Shown here: in pieces, positions 50,152-60,127 of the stretch | How the letters are laid out: each line of letters opens with the position of its first letter | How positions within the stretch are numbered: position 1 is the first letter of the stretch | Assembly (NCBI RefSeq): GCF_006385595.1 | Contig: NZ_CP041046.1 | Location: forward strand, 682,001 to 746,000 | Reading direction: 5' to 3' | Length of the DNA: 64,000 nt | DNA from: Luteibacter pinisoli | GTDB lineage: Bacteria > Pseudomonadota > Gammaproteobacteria > Xanthomonadales > Rhodanobacteraceae | Made by a program: the position numbers and the translations under genes | Notes under the pieces: model-generated | Told to the model about the DNA's origin: nothing | The model's input: only the letters and a program-made list of their open reading frames with translations | Databases searched by the model: none

Positions 50152-53100
50152 TTGAATCGCATCTTTAGCATCGTCTGGAATCGCGCCATCGGCCAGCTGG
50201 TCGTGGCCTCTGAGTTCGCTTCGTCGGCCCGTGGTGGCGCCTCGCGCCAGGCGCGCCGGGTGACCCCGCTGCGCGCCGCGCTTTACGCCGGCCTGGTGCT
50301 GGCTGGGATGACGAGCTTTAGTGCGTACGCGGATACGACCTCGCCGGCAATCGCGAACGTCAGCTTCGAAACCGGCAACCTGAGTGGCTGGACGACGGGG
50401 CTTGTCGGTACCCAAACAGGTACGGCTTATTCGGCCGAGGGCACGGGTGCTAGCGTCGTGACCGGCATGGCATCGTTCAAGGCGATGGATCAGGGCGGCC
50501 CCACGAACACGCACTCCTGGACCGTCACGCCCTACGGCAACTACATGGCGTCACTGCAGGCCAATGGCGACCAGGACGACGTTAGCCAATCGTTTGGTAC
50601 GGGCGCTGGGGCACTCCTCCTGTCCGCCGCGAACCAGAGCGCGATCACGACCACCATGGGTGGCACGCCGACCAATGCGTCGTGGATCTACCAGGACCTC
50701 ACCCTCAACGCGGGTGACACCTTCACGATGGCATGGCAGTACGTCTCTACCGACTACACGCCTTTCAACGACGTCTCGGTGACCAGCCTGGTCAACCTCG
50801 GCGACAGCAACGTGCTCGCCATGGTCAACAACGAACTTTCCCAGTATGCGCTGCTGGGCGCGACCAATCCGGGCACGGGTAACTATTCGACGGACAGCTA
50901 CGGCGCGACGGGCTGGCAGATCGCAACATATTCGGTGTCGACGGCGGGCGTGTATCGCCTGGGCTTCATGTCGGTGAACCTCAATGACGCCATCAACAGC
51001 CCGGTGCTTTTCGTGGACCAGGCGCCCGGCGCCACGTACGACAATAATGTTCCGTTCGGTCCCATCGCGCCGAACGAAGGCTCCAACGCACCGACCACCC
51101 CCACGACCCCGTCTGGCCCGACGACCATCGACCAGAACACCAGCACGGCTGACCTGGGCAGCGACGGCGGCAAGTTCGATGGCGGCACGCTGACCCCGGA
51201 TAGCTCGGGCAACGTCGACAGCAACCTGACCGTCACCGACAAGGGTGGTGTCATCGACCAGGCCGGCAAGGATTCGAACTTCACCGGCACGATCTCCGAC
51301 GACAGTGCCGGCGTCCCGGGCAATATCACCATCGTCAACTCGGACACGGGCGGTAGCGTCACCTTCTCGGGCGACAACACCTATACCGGCAGCACCAGCA
51401 TCGGCACGGGCTCGACCCTGAGCGTGGCTGGCGACGGCACGATCGCCTCGTCCTCGGGCGTGACGAACAACGGCACGTTCGACATCGCCGACGCGAACAA
51501 CAACGTCGACGTCAAGGCGATCAACGGCGCGGGCGACATCAACCTGGGCGGCAACGACCTGGTGATCACCAACGCGACGGGCCCCGGCGCCACCGGCACG
51601 ATTTCCGGCACGGGCGGCGTGGAGGTCACCGGCGGCACCCAGGTGCTCGGCGGCAACAACACGTACACCGGCGGCACGACGGTGAAGGACGCGACTGTCC
51701 AGATTGGCAGCGACGAGAACCTCGGCGCCGCCTCGGGCGGGCTCGCGCTGGACAACGGCACCCTGCACACCACGGGCGACGTGGACACCGCGCGCGACGT
51801 GACCGTCACGGGCACCGGCACGTTCAATACGAACGCGGGCACGGCGCTGACGAGCACGGGCACCGTTTCCGGTGACGGCACGCTGGTGAAAAACGGCGCG
51901 GGCACGGCCGATTTCGAAGGCACCCTGTCGCACACGGGCGGCACCGTGGTAAACGCGGGCACCCTGGTCCTCGGCGGTGACAACACCTACACCGGCGGCA
52001 CCACCGTGAACACGGGCGGCACGCTGCAGATCGACAACGACCACAACCTCGGCGATGCCTCGGGCGACCTGACCGTGAACGGCGGCACGCTTCATACCAC
52101 GGGTGATGTGGACAGCGCCCGCGACGTGACGCTGACCGGCAACAGCACGTTTGATACCGACACGAATACGAGTCTCACGTCCACGGGTGACGTGTCGGGT
52201 ACCGGCATGCTGGTGAAGCAGGGCGGCGGAACCGCCGAGTTCGACGGCACGCTCTCGCAGGCGGGCGGTGTTTTCGTGTCCGACGGTACGCTTGTCCTCG
52301 GCGGCGACAACACCTTCACCGGCGGCGCGTCGGTGGTTGGCGGTGGCACCCTGCAGATCGACAACGACCACAACCTGGGCGATGCCTCGAACTTCGTGGT
52401 GCTGTCCGACGGTACGCTGCACACCACCGGCGACGTCGATACGTCGCGCGATGTGGTCCTTGCAGGAAATGGCACGCTCGATGTGGATGCGGGCACGACC
52501 CTCACGAGCACGGGTGGGGTGAACGGCTCCGGCGCCCTTGTGAAGGATGGCGAAGGCAAGGCCGACTTCGAAGGGACGCTGTCACACACCGGCGGCACCG
52601 TGGTTAACGACGGCACCCTGGTCCTCGGTGGGAACAACACCTACACCGGTGGCACCACCGTGAACACGGGCGGCACGCTGCAGATCGACAGCGACCACAA
52701 CCTCGGCGATGCCTCGGGCAACGTCACGCTGAATGACGGCACCCTCCACACCACGGGCGATGTCGATACGGCGCGCGATCTGACGCTGACCGGCAACGGC
52801 ACGCTCTCGACCGACAGGGGCACGACCCTCACGAGCACCGGCGATGTCTCCGGTGATGGCGCCCTTGTGAAAGACGGCGAAGGCACGGCCGACTTCAAAG
52901 GTACGCTGTCGCACACCGGTGGCACTGTGGTTAACGACGGCACCCTGGTGCTGGGCGGCAACAACACCTACACCGGCGGCACGTCGGTTAACGCCGGCGG
53001 CACGCTGCAGATCGATAACGACCACAACCTGGGTGATGCCTCGGGCAATGTCGCGCTGAATGACGGCATCCTGCATACGACGGGTGACGTCGACACCGCA

Positions 53101-56100
53101 CGCGAGCTGACGTTGACCGGCAACGGCACGCTTAACACGGGCGCAGACACGACGCTTACGAGCACGGGCGATGTTGCGGGCACCGGCGCCCTCGTGAAGA
53201 ACGGCGAAGGCACGGCCGATTTCGAAGGCACGCTGTCGCACACCGGCGGCACTGTCGTGAACGACGGCACGCTGGTCCTCGGCGGCAACAACACCTACAC
53301 CGGCGGCACCACCGTGAACACGGGCGGCACGTTGCAGATCGACAACGACCACAACCTCGGCGATGCCTCGGGCAACGTCGCTCTGAACGACGGCACCCTC
53401 CACACCATGGGTGATGTCGATACCGCGCGCGAGCTGACGCTGACCGGCAACGGTACGCTCAACACCGACGCAGGTACGACGCTCGCTAGCACCGGCAATG
53501 TGGCGGGCAATGGCGCCCTCGTGAAGGACGGTGAAGGTACGGCCGACTTCGAAGGCACCCTGTCGCACACCGGCGGCACTGTCGTTAACGACGGCACCCT
53601 GGTCCTCGCTGGCAACAACACCTACACCGGCGGCACTGCAGTCAACGGCGGCACGCTGCAGATCGAAAACGACCACAACCTGGGCGATGCCTCGGGCAAC
53701 GTCACGCTGAATGACGGCACCCTCCACACCACGGGCGATGTCGATACGGCGCGCGATCTGACGCTGACCGGCAACGGCACGCTCTCGACCGACGGGGGTA
53801 CGACCCTCACGAGCACCGGCGATGTCTCGGGTAATGGCACCCTCGTCAAGAACGGCGAAGGCACGGCCGACTTCGAAGGCACCCTGTCGCACACCGGCGG
53901 CACCATCGTTAACGACGGTACGCTGGTCCTGGGTGGCAACAACACCTTCACCGGTGGCACCGCAATCAACGGCGGTACGCTGCAGATCAGTAATGACCAC
54001 AACCTCGGCGATGCCTCAGGCAACATCTCGATCGCGAACGCCGTTCTCCACACCACGGGCAACGTCGACACGGCACGCGATATCTTGCTGGGCGGCTTCG
54101 GTGTGATCAGCACGGACGCCGACACGACTACCAGGAGCACGGGCACCGTCTCCGGTGCCGGTACGCTGGTGAAGGATGGCGCCGGTACGGCGGACTTCGA
54201 GGGCACGCTCTCGCACACGGGCGGCACCTTCGTCACCGAGGGCACGCTGGTCCTGGGCGGCAACAACACCTACACGGGCGGCACCGTGGCGGCCAATGGC
54301 GGCACCCTGCAGATCGCCAACGACCACAACCTCGGCGATGCGGCCAACGAGCTAGTGCTGGCGGACGGCAGCCTGCATACCACGGGTAACGTGGACACGG
54401 CCCGTGAACTGCTCGTGCTCGGTATCGGCACCGTGACCACCGACGGTGGCACGACGACGACAAGCACGGGCGACGTCTCGGGCAATGGCACGCTCGTGAA
54501 GGACGGTGCGGGCACGGCCGACTTCGAAGGCACGCTGTCGCACACCGGCGGCACCATCGTGAACGACGGTACGCTGGTCCTGGGTGGTAACAACACCTAC
54601 ACCGGCGGCACCGTGATCAATGGCGGCACGCTGCAGATCGGTAGCGACCAGAACCTCGGCGATGCTTCCGGCAACCTTGCGATCGGTAACGGCGTTCTCC
54701 ACACCACCGGCAACGTCGACACGGCACGCAACATCGCCCTGGCCGGCGTCAGCGTGATCAGCACCGACACACACACGACCACCACGAGCACCGGCGCCAT
54801 CTCGGGCACCGGTACGCTGGTGAAGGACGGCGAAGGCACGGCGGATCTGGAAGGCGTGCTCTCCCACACGGGCGGCACCCTGGTGAATGACGGCATCCTC
54901 GTCCTCGGGGGCGCCAACACCTACACCGGTAACACCGCGGTCAACGCGGGTGGAACGCTGCAGATCAGCCGCGACAGCAACCTCGGCGACGCCGCGAACA
55001 GCCTGGCGCTCAACGGCGGCACGCTGCACACGACCGCTGACGTGGCCACGGCACGTACCCTCACCCTGAACGGTGGCGGCGTGTTTGACACGGCCGTCGG
55101 CACCACGCTGGCCAGCACCGGCACGCTTTCCGGCACGGGTCCGCTGATCAAGAACGGCGCGGGCACGGCTGACTTCGAAGGCACCCTCTCGCATGCCGGC
55201 GGCACCGTGGTGAACGAGGGCCTCCTGATCCTGGGCGGCAACAACTCGTACACCGGTGGCACCCTCGTCAACGGCAGCACGCTGCGCATCGCCAGCGACG
55301 CGAACCTCGGTAACGTGGCAGGTGGCGTGACGCTCAACGGCGGCACGCTGTCGACCACGGCCAACGTGACCACGGAGCGCACCCTCACGCTGACCAGCGC
55401 CGGTGGCTCCATCGACACAGCCAGCGGCACGACGCTTGCGCAGAAGGGCGTCATCACCGGCACGGGCACGCTCACCAAGCTCGGCGGCGGCACCCTTGTC
55501 GTCAGCGGCGCCAATGACTTCACGGGCGGTACGTTCATCGACGGCGGCGTGATCCGTATCGACAACGGCTCCTCGCTGGGCTCAGGCAACATCATCCTGC
55601 GCGGCGGCACCCTGCAGACCTACGCCACGCTTGGCACGGGCCAGCAGGTGCTGGTCGGCGGCCAGTCCGGCGTCAACGTGCTCACCGGCACCAGCACGGT
55701 GCTCTCCGGCGACATCGTCACCGATGCGACGGCAGGCTGCTTCGTCAAGAGCGGTGGCGGTTCGCTCAGCCTCACCGGCCACGCCATGCTCGGCAACGGC
55801 ACCTGCGTGCAGGACGGCACGCTACGCACCAATGGCGTGCTCGACAGCTCGTTCGTGTCGGTCGACCAGGGCGCCACGCTGCGTGGCATCGGCCTCGTGA
55901 ACGGTCCGGTCAACGTCAGTGGCCGCCTGGCCCCGGGCAACTCGCCGGGCACGCTGACCGTCAACGGCACCGTGACGATGAGCGAAGGCAGCACCTTTGA
56001 AGCGGACATCGACGGCACCGCCACCGGCACCGGCCGCGGCAGCTACTCGCGTCTTCTCGTCGTCGGCGCCGGCCACCAGTTCATCGCCAATGGCACGCTG

Positions 56101-57405
56101 GAGCCGCTGCTGCGCGGTATCACGGGTGATGCCAGCAACACGTACACGCCGGCACTGGGCGACAACTACCGTGTGGTCACGGCCGAGGGCGGCATCGTCG
56201 GCCGCTTCGACAGCCTGACCCAGCCGGCCAGCGGCCTCGCCGCGAACACCCGGTTCCTGGCGCTGTACGACGTGAATGGCAGCCGCAGCATCGACCTGCG
56301 CGTTGTGCCGACCGCCTACGGCGATCTGCTCGGTGCGGGCGCGCGCGGCAACGCGGTATCCGTGGCGGGTGCGCTCGACCGCGCGGTGGACGCGCAAGTG
56401 GCAGGCACGGCGGACGGCCTCTCCGGCGTCGTGGGTGCCATCGGCACGCTCACGGCGGCGCAGATCCCGTCGGCGGTGAAGGCCATGGCCGGTGAAGTCC
56501 ACGCGGACCAGGCGGCCTCGGCGCGTGGCATGGGCCTCTCGCTCAGCCGCGATGCGGTGGACCACCTCGGCACCGACAGCATCGGCGTGGCCAACCACGT
56601 GTGGGCCAACGTCACCCAGGATGGCCAGCGTTCGGTGGCCGATAACCAGGGCAGCGGCTTCAACACCAGCACCGGCCACATCACGGCAGGCGTCGACGTC
56701 TATGCGACCGAGGACACCGTGCTCGGCGTGGGCGCTTCGCACGGCGAGAGCAACGTGATCGCCAGCGGCGGCCAGGGCACCATCCGCAGCAATGCGGGCC
56801 TGGCCTATGCCCAGCAGAAGCTCGGTCGCGTGCTGGTGGATGGCGTGGTCGCTTACGGTTCGGACGACTGGTCGACCCGTCGTGCCGATCCGCTCGGTGC
56901 CGGTTCGATCGAGTCGCGCACCGACGGCCACAACACCACCGCCAGCCTCACCGCTCGCCTGCCCATCGATACGCAGGGCACGCGCATCGAGCCGTACGCC
57001 ACCGTGGTCTGGCAGAAGGTGGAGCGTGATGCCGTGCAGGAAGGCGGTACGTCGGCGGCCGTGCTCAGCCTGGACCAGCTCTCGCAGACGGGCACCCGCG
57101 GGTTGCTCGGCGTCACCGCGGGCTCGCACGCCAATGATCCGCTCGCCAGCGAGCTGACCTGGCGCGTGGGCGTGGCGGCCGGCGTGGATAGCGGCAAGCT
57201 GCTTGATCCGACCGTGCACGCGCACCTGGCGGGCCAGTCGTTCGACACGCGCGCGCCGGATGCGGGCCGCGGCTTCGTTCAGGTGAACGCAAGCGGCACC
57301 ATGCGCCTCAGCCACAGCACGTACCTCTACGGCGGCCTCAATGCCGAACAGGGTTCGGGCCGCTCGGCGTACGGCGTGACGGCCGGTGTACGCGTCGCGT
57401 TCTGA
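50152..57405 (+). CDS. Giant repeat-rich type Va autotransporter (AIDA-like adhesin)
   Basis: A protein of about 2417 residues. The start is placed at TTG 50152 because the extended signal peptide motif begins there (NRIFSIVWNRAIGQLVVASE); an ATG at 50059 would add 31 residues. After signal cleavage near TSFSAYA comes an N-terminal domain of about 270 residues. A passenger of twelve tandem repeats of 108-109 residues follows (51634 to about 55540), each starting near GTLVLGGNNTYTGGT and containing LQIDNDHNLGDASG, LHTTGDVDTAR and EGTLSHTGG; these are autotransporter-associated beta-helix repeats. After a junction rich in GRLAPGNSPGTLTVNG, an autotransporter beta-barrel of about 280 residues ends in GVTAGVRVAF. 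It would be secreted through its own barrel and displayed as an adhesin or biofilm factor. Only two cysteines are seen in the mature protein (codons at 55738 and 55804). Confidence 0.92.
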   Translation: MNRIFSIVWNRAIGQLVVASEFASSARGGASRQARRVTPLRAALYAGLVLAGMTSFSAYADTTSPAIANVSFETGNLSGWTTGLVGTQTGTAYSAEGTGASVVTGMASFKAMDQGGPTNTHSWTVTPYGNYMASLQANGDQDDVSQSFGTGAGALLLSAANQSAITTTMGGTPTNASWIYQDLTLNAGDTFTMAWQYVSTDYTPFNDVSVTSLVNLGDSNVLAMVNNELSQYALLGATNPGTGNYSTDSYGATGWQIATYSVSTAGVYRLGFMSVNLNDAINSPVLFVDQAPGATYDNNVPFGPIAPNEGSNAPTTPTTPSGPTTIDQNTSTADLGSDGGKFDGGTLTPDSSGNVDSNLTVTDKGGVIDQAGKDSNFTGTISDDSAGVPGNITIVNSDTGGSVTFSGDNTYTGSTSIGTGSTLSVAGDGTIASSSGVTNNGTFDIADANNNVDVKAINGAGDINLGGNDLVITNATGPGATGTISGTGGVEVTGGTQVLGGNNTYTGGTTVKDATVQIGSDENLGAASGGLALDNGTLHTTGDVDTARDVTVTGTGTFNTNAGTALTSTGTVSGDGTLVKNGAGTADFEGTLSHTGGTVVNAGTLVLGGDNTYTGGTTVNTGGTLQIDNDHNLGDASGDLTVNGGTLHTTGDVDSARDVTLTGNSTFDTDTNTSLTSTGDVSGTGMLVKQGGGTAEFDGTLSQAGGVFVSDGTLVLGGDNTFTGGASVVGGGTLQIDNDHNLGDASNFVVLSDGTLHTTGDVDTSRDVVLAGNGTLDVDAGTTLTSTGGVNGSGALVKDGEGKADFEGTLSHTGGTVVNDGTLVLGGNNTYTGGTTVNTGGTLQIDSDHNLGDASGNVTLNDGTLHTTGDVDTARDLTLTGNGTLSTDRGTTLTSTGDVSGDGALVKDGEGTADFKGTLSHTGGTVVNDGTLVLGGNNTYTGGTSVNAGGTLQIDNDHNLGDASGNVALNDGILHTTGDVDTARELTLTGNGTLNTGADTTLTSTGDVAGTGALVKNGEGTADFEGTLSHTGGTVVNDGTLVLGGNNTYTGGTTVNTGGTLQIDNDHNLGDASGNVALNDGTLHTMGDVDTARELTLTGNGTLNTDAGTTLASTGNVAGNGALVKDGEGTADFEGTLSHTGGTVVNDGTLVLAGNNTYTGGTAVNGGTLQIENDHNLGDASGNVTLNDGTLHTTGDVDTARDLTLTGNGTLSTDGGTTLTSTGDVSGNGTLVKNGEGTADFEGTLSHTGGTIVNDGTLVLGGNNTFTGGTAINGGTLQISNDHNLGDASGNISIANAVLHTTGNVDTARDILLGGFGVISTDADTTTRSTGTVSGAGTLVKDGAGTADFEGTLSHTGGTFVTEGTLVLGGNNTYTGGTVAANGGTLQIANDHNLGDAANELVLADGSLHTTGNVDTARELLVLGIGTVTTDGGTTTTSTGDVSGNGTLVKDGAGTADFEGTLSHTGGTIVNDGTLVLGGNNTYTGGTVINGGTLQIGSDQNLGDASGNLAIGNGVLHTTGNVDTARNIALAGVSVISTDTHTTTTSTGAISGTGTLVKDGEGTADLEGVLSHTGGTLVNDGILVLGGANTYTGNTAVNAGGTLQISRDSNLGDAANSLALNGGTLHTTADVATARTLTLNGGGVFDTAVGTTLASTGTLSGTGPLIKNGAGTADFEGTLSHAGGTVVNEGLLILGGNNSYTGGTLVNGSTLRIASDANLGNVAGGVTLNGGTLSTTANVTTERTLTLTSAGGSIDTASGTTLAQKGVITGTGTLTKLGGGTLVVSGANDFTGGTFIDGGVIRIDNGSSLGSGNIILRGGTLQTYATLGTGQQVLVGGQSGVNVLTGTSTVLSGDIVTDATAGCFVKSGGGSLSLTGHAMLGNGTCVQDGTLRTNGVLDSSFVSVDQGATLRGIGLVNGPVNVSGRLAPGNSPGTLTVNGTVTMSEGSTFEADIDGTATGTGRGSYSRLLVVGAGHQFIANGTLEPLLRGITGDASNTYTPALGDNYRVVTAEGGIVGRFDSLTQPASGLAANTRFLALYDVNGSRSIDLRVVPTAYGDLLGAGARGNAVSVAGALDRAVDAQVAGTADGLSGVVGAIGTLTAAQIPSAVKAMAGEVHADQAASARGMGLSLSRDAVDHLGTDSIGVANHVWANVTQDGQRSVADNQGSGFNTSTGHITAGVDVYATEDTVLGVGASHGESNVIASGGQGTIRSNAGLAYAQQKLGRVLVDGVVAYGSDDWSTRRADPLGAGSIESRTDGHNTTASLTARLPIDTQGTRIEPYATVVWQKVERDAVQEGGTSAAVLSLDQLSQTGTRGLLGVTAGSHANDPLASELTWRVGVAAGVDSGKLLDPTVHAHLAGQSFDTRAPDAGRGFVQVNASGTMRLSHSTYLYGGLNAEQGSGRSAYGVTAGVRVAF
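51634..55540 (+). repeat. Twelve in-frame tandem repeats of 324 or 327 bp
   Basis: Repeat units begin at 51634, 51958, 52285, 52612, 52939, 53266, 53593, 53917, 54241, 54568, 54892 and 55219, so the period is 324 or 327 bp. Central units (52612-53917) are nearly identical at DNA level; outer units are more diverged, as expected for expansion and contraction by recombination in the middle of the array. The high identity also keeps unusually long antisense reading frames open. Confidence 0.93.
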
Positions 57406-57437
57406 TGCGGTAGCGATGTAAAAGGTCGTGTGACACC

Positions 57438-57467
57438 AGAAGGGGCGGCCAGATGGCCGCCCCTTCT
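57438..57467. terminator. Hairpin between convergent autotransporter and metE genes
   Basis: AGAAGGGGCGGCCA (57438-57451) pairs perfectly with TGGCCGCCCCTTCT (57454-57467). The loop is minimal and the T-tract poor, but the position 33 bp after one stop and 7 bp from the other fits a shared transcription end. Confidence 0.75.
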
Positions 57468-57473
57468 GCATGT

Positions 57474-59765
57474 TCAGGCCGGCTGCACGAGTCGTTCGCG
57501 TGCCGCCCGGGCCACGGCCACCATGCCGGTGAGTGCCTCGCCCACTTCCTTCCAGCCGCGGGTTTTCAGGCCACAGTCGGGATTCACCCAGAGTTGCTCG
57601 GGCGCGAGCACCTGGAGCGCCCTTGCCAGCAGGTCGGCCATTTCGGCTTGGGCCGGAACGCGCGGGGAATGGATGTCGTAGACGCCTGGGCCAATCCCGT
57701 TCGGATACTGGAAGCGGGTGAACGCCTCCAGCAGCTCCATGCGCGAGCGGCTGGTCTCGATCGAGATCACGTCGGCGTCCATGGCGGCGACGGCTTCGAT
57801 GATGTCGTTGAACTCCGAGTAGCACATGTGGGTATGCACCTGCGTGGCATCGCTGGTGCCACCGGCGGTGATCCGGAAGGCTTCGACCGCCCAGTCAAGG
57901 TAAGCGTCCCAATCAGCACGGCGTAGCGGCAGGCCTTCGCGCAGGGCGGGTTCATCGATCTGGACGATGCCGATGCCAGCGCGTTCCAGGTCGTGCACTT
58001 CGTCGCGCAAGGCCAGCGCGATCTGCCGGCACACGTCGGCCCGGGGCAGGTCGTCGCGGACGAAGGACCACTGCAGCATCGTCACCGGGCCGGTGAGCAT
58101 GCCTTTCATGGGCTTCGTGGTGAGTGACTGCGCATAGCTGGACCAGGCGACGGTCATGGCGGCTGGGCGGGCCACGTCGCCGTAAATGATCGGCGGCTTC
58201 ACGCAGCGCGAGCCGTAGCTCTGTACCCAGCCATACTTCGTGAACGCATAGCCTTCGAGCTGTTCGCCGAAGTACTCGACCATGTCGTTGCGCTCGGGCT
58301 CGCCGTGGACCAGGACGTCGATGCCCGCGTCTTCCTGGAAGCGCACCGCGCGGCGCACTTCGTCGCGGAGCACGGTGTCATAGGCAATCTCGTCGAGCTT
58401 TCCGGCGCGGAAGGCGGCGCGTGCCGTGCGCAGTTCTAGGGTCTGGGGGAACGAGCCGATCGTGGTGGTCGGGAGGGGCGGCAAACCGAAGCGGTCGCGC
58501 TGCACGGCGGCGCGGTGGGCATACCCCGAACGCCGCTGGCTGAACTGCGGGGTGAGACCACGGGCGCGAGCGCGGACGGCGCTGCGCACGACCTCTGGCG
58601 AAGCGAGGCGCCGGGCGACGATGTCGTTCTGGCGAACGAGTGCGTTTGCTGCTTCGGCGCTGCCGGCCGCCGCATCCGCATAAAGACGCAGCTCGCCGAT
58701 CTTCTGGCGGGCGAACGACAACCACTGGTTGAGCTCGCCGGGGAGCTGTTTCTCATCTGAGGCGTCGATGGGCACGTGCAGCAGCGAGCACGAGGGCGCG
58801 ATCCACAGGCGATCGGATGGCACGCGTTCCGTTAGCGCTTCCAGTCGCGGCAGGATCGCTTCCGGATCGCTGAGCCACACGTTGCGACCATCGACAAGAC
58901 CCGCCGACAGCACGCGTCCGTCCGGCAGGGCATCGAGGACCGCATGCAGTTGCGCGGATGCGCGGGCGAGGTCGACGTGCAGTCCGGCGACGGGGAGCGA
59001 AGCCGCAAGGCCCAGGTTGCCGTCGAGCGCGCCGAAGTAGGTGGCTAGCAGGATCTTCGCGGACGAGCGAGCGGCCAGGGCGTCGTACACGCGGCGGAAC
59101 GCATCGCGGGTGCCGACATCGAGGTCGAGCGCGAGGGCGGGTTCGTCGACCTGGATCCATGCCGTGCCTTCGGCCGCAAGCGCATCGACCAGATCTAGCC
59201 ACGCGGGCAGCAACGCGTCCAGCAGGCCGAGCGGGTGACTGCCGTCCACCGTCTTCGATAACAGCAGGAAGGTCACCGGGCCGAGCAGCACCGGCCGCGC
59301 CGCGTGGCCGGCCGCCACCGCCTCGCGGTATTCCGCCACCGCCTTTTCGGGGCGCGCGCGGAACAGCTGGCCGGCGTGGAGTTCAGGGACGAGGTAGTGG
59401 TAGTTCGTATCGAACCACTTGGTCATCTCCAGTGCGCGCAGGTCGAACGTACCGTCCTGGTGGCCGCGGGCCATGGCGAAATAGGCGGCCAGGGGCGCCC
59501 TGTCGTGCAGGTCGCGATAGCGCGCCGGGATGGCGTCCACCGCCACCGCGGCGTCGAGCACGTGGTCATACAGGGAGAAGTCGTTAACGGGCACGCTGTC
59601 GGCGCCGGCCTCGCGGGCGAGTTGCCAGTGGCGCTGGCGCAGCGAGGCGGCGGTGGCGAGAAGGTCGCTGGCGCTGGTCTCGCCCTTCCAGTGGCTTTCG
59701 AGCGCGCGCTTGAGTTCGCGGCGCCGGCCGATACGGGGGAAACCGAGATAGGTAACGTGTGGCAT
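57474..59765 (-). CDS. metE: Cobalamin-independent methionine synthase
   Basis: A 763-residue zinc enzyme that transfers a methyl group from 5-methyl-THF polyglutamate to homocysteine without B12. N-terminal half: VTYLGFPRIGRRRELKRALE and MTKWFDTNYHYLVPEL. C-terminal catalytic half: TTTIGSFPQTLELR, VHGEPERNDMVEYFGEQLEG, MLTGPVTMLQWSFVRDD, IVQIDEPALREGLPLR, and zinc ligands in THMCYSEFND (His, Cys), a Glu in the following SIETSRSRMELLEAF stretch and NPDCGLKTR (Cys). Full length. ATG 59765 has AGAGGAA at 9 bp. The 475-bp upstream gap holds a cobalamin riboswitch and a methionine-cycle operator, so the gene should be off when B12 is present. Confidence 0.96.
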   Translation of the reverse strand: MPHVTYLGFPRIGRRRELKRALESHWKGETSASDLLATAASLRQRHWQLAREAGADSVPVNDFSLYDHVLDAAVAVDAIPARYRDLHDRAPLAAYFAMARGHQDGTFDLRALEMTKWFDTNYHYLVPELHAGQLFRARPEKAVAEYREAVAAGHAARPVLLGPVTFLLLSKTVDGSHPLGLLDALLPAWLDLVDALAAEGTAWIQVDEPALALDLDVGTRDAFRRVYDALAARSSAKILLATYFGALDGNLGLAASLPVAGLHVDLARASAQLHAVLDALPDGRVLSAGLVDGRNVWLSDPEAILPRLEALTERVPSDRLWIAPSCSLLHVPIDASDEKQLPGELNQWLSFARQKIGELRLYADAAAGSAEAANALVRQNDIVARRLASPEVVRSAVRARARGLTPQFSQRRSGYAHRAAVQRDRFGLPPLPTTTIGSFPQTLELRTARAAFRAGKLDEIAYDTVLRDEVRRAVRFQEDAGIDVLVHGEPERNDMVEYFGEQLEGYAFTKYGWVQSYGSRCVKPPIIYGDVARPAAMTVAWSSYAQSLTTKPMKGMLTGPVTMLQWSFVRDDLPRADVCRQIALALRDEVHDLERAGIGIVQIDEPALREGLPLRRADWDAYLDWAVEAFRITAGGTSDATQVHTHMCYSEFNDIIEAVAAMDADVISIETSRSRMELLEAFTRFQYPNGIGPGVYDIHSPRVPAQAEMADLLARALQVLAPEQLWVNPDCGLKTRGWKEVGEALTGMVAVARAARERLVQPA

Positions 59766-59967
59766 GGATGGATTCCTCTTTGGACAAAAGAGGAGGGAAG
59801 GGCGGCGCACGCGGACGGCCGCGCCCCAACGCGAAGGCACGCGCTGGCGGGCTGGGCCGTCATGCAGGCTGACCGTCGACCTTCGCCCCCGCGGGCGAAC
59901 CGCCGCCCCGCGCAAGGCGGTACGGCAGGTCGGACGACGCCTGCGCAGGCATGACCCCGCGCGGGCA

Positions 59968-60120
59968 TCGGCTGGTGGCAGGTCTTCGGGCTCGTGGATG
60001 TGGCACCCGCGGGTGCCGCCTTCACCGTCGCTTCCCGGGCCCCATGGCCCAGTGCTTGTGACGGATGTCGTCTCCACATACCGCTGCGGGGCAGCGCCGG
60101 ACTCTCACCGGCTTCCCTCT
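59968..60120 (-). promoter_or_regulatory. Cobalamin (B12) riboswitch in the metE leader
   Basis: On the minus strand from 60120: GGGAAGCCGGTGAGAGTCC, then GGCGCTGCCCCGCAGCGGTA (the conserved core with GCTGCCCCGCA), further paired arms, and finally the B12-box region GAGCCCGAAGACCTGCC ending at 59977. These are the characteristic conserved blocks in order. When adenosylcobalamin binds, the B12-independent metE should be shut down. The expression platform probably lies between here and 59766, where a GC-rich hairpin (about 59810) precedes a T/C-rich stretch and the ribosome-binding site. Confidence 0.93.
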
Positions 60121-60127
60121 TAGCTTT

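Noticed and set aside
50551..54000. Several long antisense frames across the autotransporter repeats, with stops every 324-327 bp
   Set aside because: The periodic stops and similar products simply mirror the DNA repeats. No start signals or conserved features.
51634..55540. Regular tandem repeats considered as a CRISPR array or satellite
   Set aside because: Units are 324-327 bp, in frame, and encode a beta-helix motif. No short repeat/spacer alternation is present.
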